Positions 31,085-34,296 of a stretch of DNA of 34,296 nucleotides are shown piece by piece (within the stretch, counting starts at the first letter, position 1; each line of letters starts with the position of its first letter). The notes under the pieces are model-generated. The model had not been told where the DNA came from, searched no databases, and saw only the letters and a list, made by a program, of their open reading frames with translations. The position numbers were made by a program, and so were the translations under genes. Origin of the DNA: Cytophagales bacterium (GTDB lineage Bacteria > Bacteroidota > Bacteroidia > Cytophagales > Cyclobacteriaceae); assembly GCA_025358885.1 (NCBI GenBank), contig JANYHW010000119.1:1-34296 (forward strand). Direction: 5' to 3'.

Positions 31085-32461
31085 ATGAAGTCTTTACGGA
31101 TTCCATTTTATGTGGCGCTCTTTCTCCTCCTGATCTCAGGCTCAAATACTTTTGCCCAGGGTAAACTGTACACCGCCCGGGGTTATTGGGAAGAAACCAG
31201 GAATGAAACCTACCGGACGATTCAAAAGAAGGTTGAGTCGGGAGATTCCTTGTCGGACAATGAAAAGGGTTATCTCCAGGACTATGAACTATTCTTAGCC
31301 TCGTACTTCAATAGAATGACAGCGGATCAGAAGGAAGATTATGATCGACTGAAAGGATATTGGAACACCAGACTCACATCCGACGATGCGAAGGAAACCG
31401 AAGTCAAAGACTTTGAATGGAGAGGAAGAGACCGTTTGGCCAATGGGCTGTATGGCCTGTGGTATGGATCAAGCATTGTATCCATTGGTGAAATTACCGG
31501 AGCGGCATCGGTTGGATTGCCCTTAGTCACCAGCGGACTTTGGATGCTTGGCCCTGCGCTTAATCCAATGAAATATAAAGGGATTACCAGGAACACCGTG
31601 CGGGCAAGCAATACCGGTAAACTGCTTGGATTGGGATATGGTGCAGCCCTTGGTTTGGCTTTGGCCGGAGGTTCTGAAGACTATGGAAAATGGAGCCTTG
31701 GACTTTCATCAGTTGGCAGTATACTCCTGGGGGAGGTGGCCTTTTATGCTGAGGAAAAGAAAAACCTGCCTGCCGGACATATCGAGATCATGCGACACTA
31801 CGGTTTTCTGGGTCCCTGGGTAGGATTTGCCATAGTTGCAGGCACAGGTTCAGACAATAGGAATGCCATAGGGGCCGGCCTGCTCGCTGGGGGTATTTCA
31901 GGACTTATCATAGGCAACGGAGTCGCGAGCAAATACAATTACACCCGGGGTGATGCAGATGCCATCAGCTCACTTACATTGATTTCAACAGGAATCGGAT
32001 TTGCTGCGGTCACAGAAACATACAACAACAACGAAGCGAAATCCTTACTGATGGTTCCCGCTGCCGCATCCGTCATTGGTTCGGTTTGGGCACAACGGGC
32101 CGTGAAAGGAGCGCATCTAACCGATAGACAAGGAAGTACCTTAAACCTTGCTGTTGGCGGAGCGGCACTTATCGGCCTTGGTGTTGTTTTCTTTACTAAA
32201 TCTGAGTCTCCTGCCGTTTGGTTGGGTGTTCCATCGGGCTTAGCCCTCTTCACACATCAACTGCTGCTTCACAATTATAAAACAACCAATATGGAGATGA
32301 ATATACGGGGGAAGAAATATAAGAAGCGTTCCTACAGTGTGTCACTGAAAGTGACACCTGAAGGATATTTCCTGAATAAGCAGATGCCATTGAGAAACTA
32401 TTCTCCCCAATTGGCCGCGCAAATGCAAAATCCACTACTCAAACTTGTCGTGCGCTGGTAA
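31085..32461 (+). CDS. Exported or membrane hypothetical protein, 458 aa
   Basis: Signal peptide 1-24 ending TFAQ. Residues ~25-115 are charged and helical (YWEETRNETYRTIQKKVESG, EKGYLQDYELFLASYFNRM). From ~118 to ~400 there is a run of about ten Gly/Ala/Ser-rich hydrophobic segments (GYGAALGLALAGG, AIGAGLLAGGISGLIIGNGVAS, LAVGGAALIGLGVVFF), each 15-20 long. The C-terminus is a polar beta-like tail (YSVSLKVTPEGYFLNKQMPL). The alternation of Gly-rich helices recalls small multi-pass membrane proteins, or a beta-barrel outer-membrane fold read as hydrophobic. I do not recognise the family. It is convergent with the flavoprotein gene and the ends overlap by 23 bases. Confidence 0.8.
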   Translation: MKSLRIPFYVALFLLLISGSNTFAQGKLYTARGYWEETRNETYRTIQKKVESGDSLSDNEKGYLQDYELFLASYFNRMTADQKEDYDRLKGYWNTRLTSDDAKETEVKDFEWRGRDRLANGLYGLWYGSSIVSIGEITGAASVGLPLVTSGLWMLGPALNPMKYKGITRNTVRASNTGKLLGLGYGAALGLALAGGSEDYGKWSLGLSSVGSILLGEVAFYAEEKKNLPAGHIEIMRHYGFLGPWVGFAIVAGTGSDNRNAIGAGLLAGGISGLIIGNGVASKYNYTRGDADAISSLTLISTGIGFAAVTETYNNNEAKSLLMVPAAASVIGSVWAQRAVKGAHLTDRQGSTLNLAVGGAALIGLGVVFFTKSESPAVWLGVPSGLALFTHQLLLHNYKTTNMEMNIRGKKYKKRSYSVSLKVTPEGYFLNKQMPLRNYSPQLAAQMQNPLLKLVVRW

Positions 32462-33680
32462 ATTTTGTTAAGGCTTGCGCGGCAATGTAAGCTGTTGTCC
32501 AGGCAGCTTGAAAATTAAAGCCGCCCGTTTCGCCATCGACATGGATTACCTCTCCGGCAAAATAGAGCCCGGAAACCACTTTGCTTTCCATGGTAGTAAG
32601 GTCAATCTCTTTCAGGTCGACGCCACCGCAGGTGACAAATTCCTCTTTGAAAGTTGTCTTTCCTTGTATCTGAAATGGGCATCGGATAATGTACTCCAAG
32701 AGCCGGTTCAATGATTTTGCGGGTGCCTCTGCCCAAACTGTATTGTCATTGACTTCTGCCATAGAGCAGAGTTTCTCCCATAATCGCTGTGGCAGGTGAA
32801 ACATGGGATGGGAGGCAATCCTCTTAGCGCCTTCGGTGCGGTTTTTATCCCTGAACAATTGCCGAACGCTTTCCTCACCTTCATGTCCCGTCCAGTTGAC
32901 CAGGGCTGTAAATTCATAATGAACATCGTTGAGTTGCGGTGCAGCCCAGGCAGACAGGCGTATTACAGCAGGGCCACTCAAACCCCAGTGTGTGATGAGC
33001 ACCGGTCCACGGGCAGAAAACTTAGTTCCGGCGATCTTTACTTCGGCATCCTGAACCGCCACTCCCATCAGGTCAGTAAATAGTTTCGATGGATCATTAA
33101 AAGTAAACAATGATGGAATGGGAGGGATCACGGTATGCCCCATGGATTTTATCCATGAATAAGCGCCGGGTTGGGGATGTCCCCCCATGGCTACAAGAAT
33201 TTTTTGTGATACATAACTTTTTCCATTTCGGCATTGGATGGAGAATTCATCGCCTGTTTTATGGACTCCGGAGACTTCCGACGAAGTGAGGATTTCGATA
33301 TTAAGATTTTTGGCTGCATGAAGGAAGCAATCAATAATCGTCTGGGAAGTATCCGTGATGGGAAACATACGGCCATCGTCTTCCGTGACAAGATTTACTC
33401 CTTGGTGCTCAAACCATTTCACCGCATCTTCAGCGTGAAAGACCCGGAACATCTTCTTCAGTTCTTTCTGCCCGCGGGGATAGTGGCTGGCAAGTCGTGA
33501 TGGCTCAAAACAATGATGGGTGACATTGCATCGGCCTCCGCCAGAAATACCCACCTTGGAGAGCAACTTAGTTGATTTCTCAAGGATCAGAATTTTTATC
33601 CCTTTCTTTTGAGAGGCCGCTTCGATCGCAGCGAAAAACCCCGCTGCTCCGCCGCCCACAATGATAAGGTCATACAGCAT
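32439..33680 (-). CDS. BaiN/HI0933 family FAD-dependent oxidoreductase (YhiN-like)
   Basis: 413 residues from the ATG at 33680; a TTG one codon upstream is less likely. The N-terminal FAD site is VGGGAAGFFAAIEAA, followed by VGISGGGRCNVTHH, the HI0933-family hallmark. DGRMFPITDTSQTIIDCF and GHPQPGAYSWIKSMGHTV follow, then ARGPVLITHWGLSGPAVIRLS, and the C-terminal FAGEVIHVDGETGGFNFQAAWTTAYIAA completes the FAD fold. These are cytoplasmic flavoproteins; BaiN acts on bile-acid derivatives, while most others have unknown substrates. Its ATG shares one base with the lysA stop (TGATG), so it is coupled to lysA. The end overlaps the 458-residue gene by 23 bases. Confidence 0.95.
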   Translation of the reverse strand: MLYDLIIVGGGAAGFFAAIEAASQKKGIKILILEKSTKLLSKVGISGGGRCNVTHHCFEPSRLASHYPRGQKELKKMFRVFHAEDAVKWFEHQGVNLVTEDDGRMFPITDTSQTIIDCFLHAAKNLNIEILTSSEVSGVHKTGDEFSIQCRNGKSYVSQKILVAMGGHPQPGAYSWIKSMGHTVIPPIPSLFTFNDPSKLFTDLMGVAVQDAEVKIAGTKFSARGPVLITHWGLSGPAVIRLSAWAAPQLNDVHYEFTALVNWTGHEGEESVRQLFRDKNRTEGAKRIASHPMFHLPQRLWEKLCSMAEVNDNTVWAEAPAKSLNRLLEYIIRCPFQIQGKTTFKEEFVTCGGVDLKEIDLTTMESKVVSGLYFAGEVIHVDGETGGFNFQAAWTTAYIAAQALTKFTSARQV

Positions 33681-34296
33681 CAAAATACATCCACCTGCCC
33701 TTGAAGCAGGTGTTCCAATGTATCGCGATGACGGATGAGCCTCGCCTTGCCATTGATGACAAGGACTTCCGCCGGTCGGAGACGGGAATTATAATTGGAA
33801 GCCATCGAATATCCATAAGCACCGGCATTCTTTATGACAAGAAGATCCCCTTCCCTTACTTCCGCCAGCTCCCTGTCTGAACCCAGGGTGTCCGTTTCAC
33901 AAATATTCCCCACGACGGTGTACTTATTTACGGGTCCCTCAGGATTTGAAACATTCACAATTTCATGATAGGCATCATACATCATCGGCCTGATGAGGTG
34001 ATTGAGCCCCGAATTGACACCCGCGAATGTAACAGTGGGAGTGACCTTAACCACATTCACTTTCGTCAGCAGGTATCCAGCATCGCTCACAAGAAATTTG
34101 CCCGGTTCAATCCAGAGTTCCAGCTTTTTTCCGAATTGCTGATCGAAATGGGTGAATAGCTGACGGAGCTTTTGTCCGATCTCGTCGATGTCGGTGACCT
34201 TGTCGCCTGGTTTATATGCCACCTTGAACCCTCCACCAAAGTCAAGAAATTTCAAGGTGGGAAAATCTTTTGCTATGCCGAAAAGCAATTCAGCCA
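33680..34296 (-). CDS. lysA: Diaminopimelate decarboxylase (LysA), C-terminal part; N-terminus beyond window edge
   Basis: The frame is open to the right edge, so the 5' half with the PLP lysine is missing. What remains (~205 codons) is unmistakable: FLDFGGGFKVAYKPG (the PLP phosphate-binding GGG), LELWIEPGKFLVSDAGYLLTKV (EPGR-type motif, K replacing R), GLNHLIRPMMYDAYHEI, GNICETDTLGSDREL with the active-site C-E-x-x-D, and the terminal NAGAYGYSMASNYNSRLRPAEVL. The enzyme decarboxylates meso-diaminopimelate to lysine. The TTG at 34288 seen near the edge is not the start. It overlaps the flavoprotein start by one base (TGATG). Confidence 0.95.
   Translation of the reverse strand, partial: AELLFGIAKDFPTLKFLDFGGGFKVAYKPGDKVTDIDEIGQKLRQLFTHFDQQFGKKLELWIEPGKFLVSDAGYLLTKVNVVKVTPTVTFAGVNSGLNHLIRPMMYDAYHEIVNVSNPEGPVNKYTVVGNICETDTLGSDRELAEVREGDLLVIKNAGAYGYSMASNYNSRLRPAEVLVINGKARLIRHRDTLEHLLQGQVDVF

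Noticed and set aside
1-34296. Prophage, transposon, CRISPR array or defence island
   Set aside because: No integrase, transposase, Cas or phage gene, no direct repeat arrays and no flanking inverted repeats were seen; tRNA-Phe has no integrase next to it.

Overview
The window looks like chromosome from a member of the Bacteroidota, most probably the Cytophagales. The evidence is a DUF4468 protein, a 7TMR-DISM histidine kinase, many small secreted proteins and lipoproteins, a LETM1-related protein, separate adjacent purK and purE genes, poor Shine-Dalgarno sequences, and promoters of the Bacteroidota type (TTTG, 19 bases, TAnnTTTG), seen clearest before tRNA-Phe. I see no transposase, phage gene, CRISPR array or rRNA. 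The content is housekeeping plus lineage-specific genes of unknown role.

Layout. 1-3826: the N-terminal part of an exported M24 peptidase, then a small unknown protein, a Dabb protein, a YdeI-like protein, a secreted unknown and a pirin. 3954-6317: a 7TMR-DISM histidine kinase facing a single-domain response regulator. 6368-9069: arfB, a Spy-like His-rich secreted protein, a hemolysin III/TrhA membrane protein and a lipoprotein, separated by clear terminators. 9234-12283: penicillin-binding protein 1A facing a DUF4468 protein. 12406-15911: a zinc-ribbon mini-protein, then a leftward group (duplicated-domain lipoprotein, Gfo/Idh/MocA oxidoreductase, a secreted protein usually mislabelled asparagine synthetase B, and a 71-residue protein). 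16059-17179: an SRPBCC protein, a structured noncoding stretch, and two very small proteins. 17278-23230: a tightly packed rightward run of feoA, feoB, a HEAT-repeat/cyclophilin lipoprotein, purK and purE. 23300-25575: a TerB-like/LETM1-related protein overlapping tail to tail with a TerC membrane protein. 25807-30774: a leftward five-gene operon containing a membrane heme/Fe-S protein, a DUF1569 protein, a CCG-type Fe-S protein, a lipoprotein and an ABC exporter. 30916-34296: tRNA-Phe, a large unknown membrane protein, a BaiN-type flavoprotein and the C-terminal part of lysA.

How genes work together. FeoA and FeoB take up ferrous iron. PurK and PurE make CAIR from AIR in purine synthesis. 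The two Fe-S proteins together carry the modules of a heterodisulfide-reductase DE-type menaquinol-linked electron carrier. TerC (probable Mn exporter family) and the LETM1-related protein may share a role in cation homeostasis. The most unusual points are a short-ORF-plus-terminator hairpin placed exactly between a good promoter and the terC start, the HEAT-cyclophilin fusion in the iron/purine run, the DUF1569 gene splitting the Fe-S pair, and several gene pairs whose 3' ends overlap or nearly touch. I did not find one obviously new multi-gene system. All calls are from reading motifs, without database searches.
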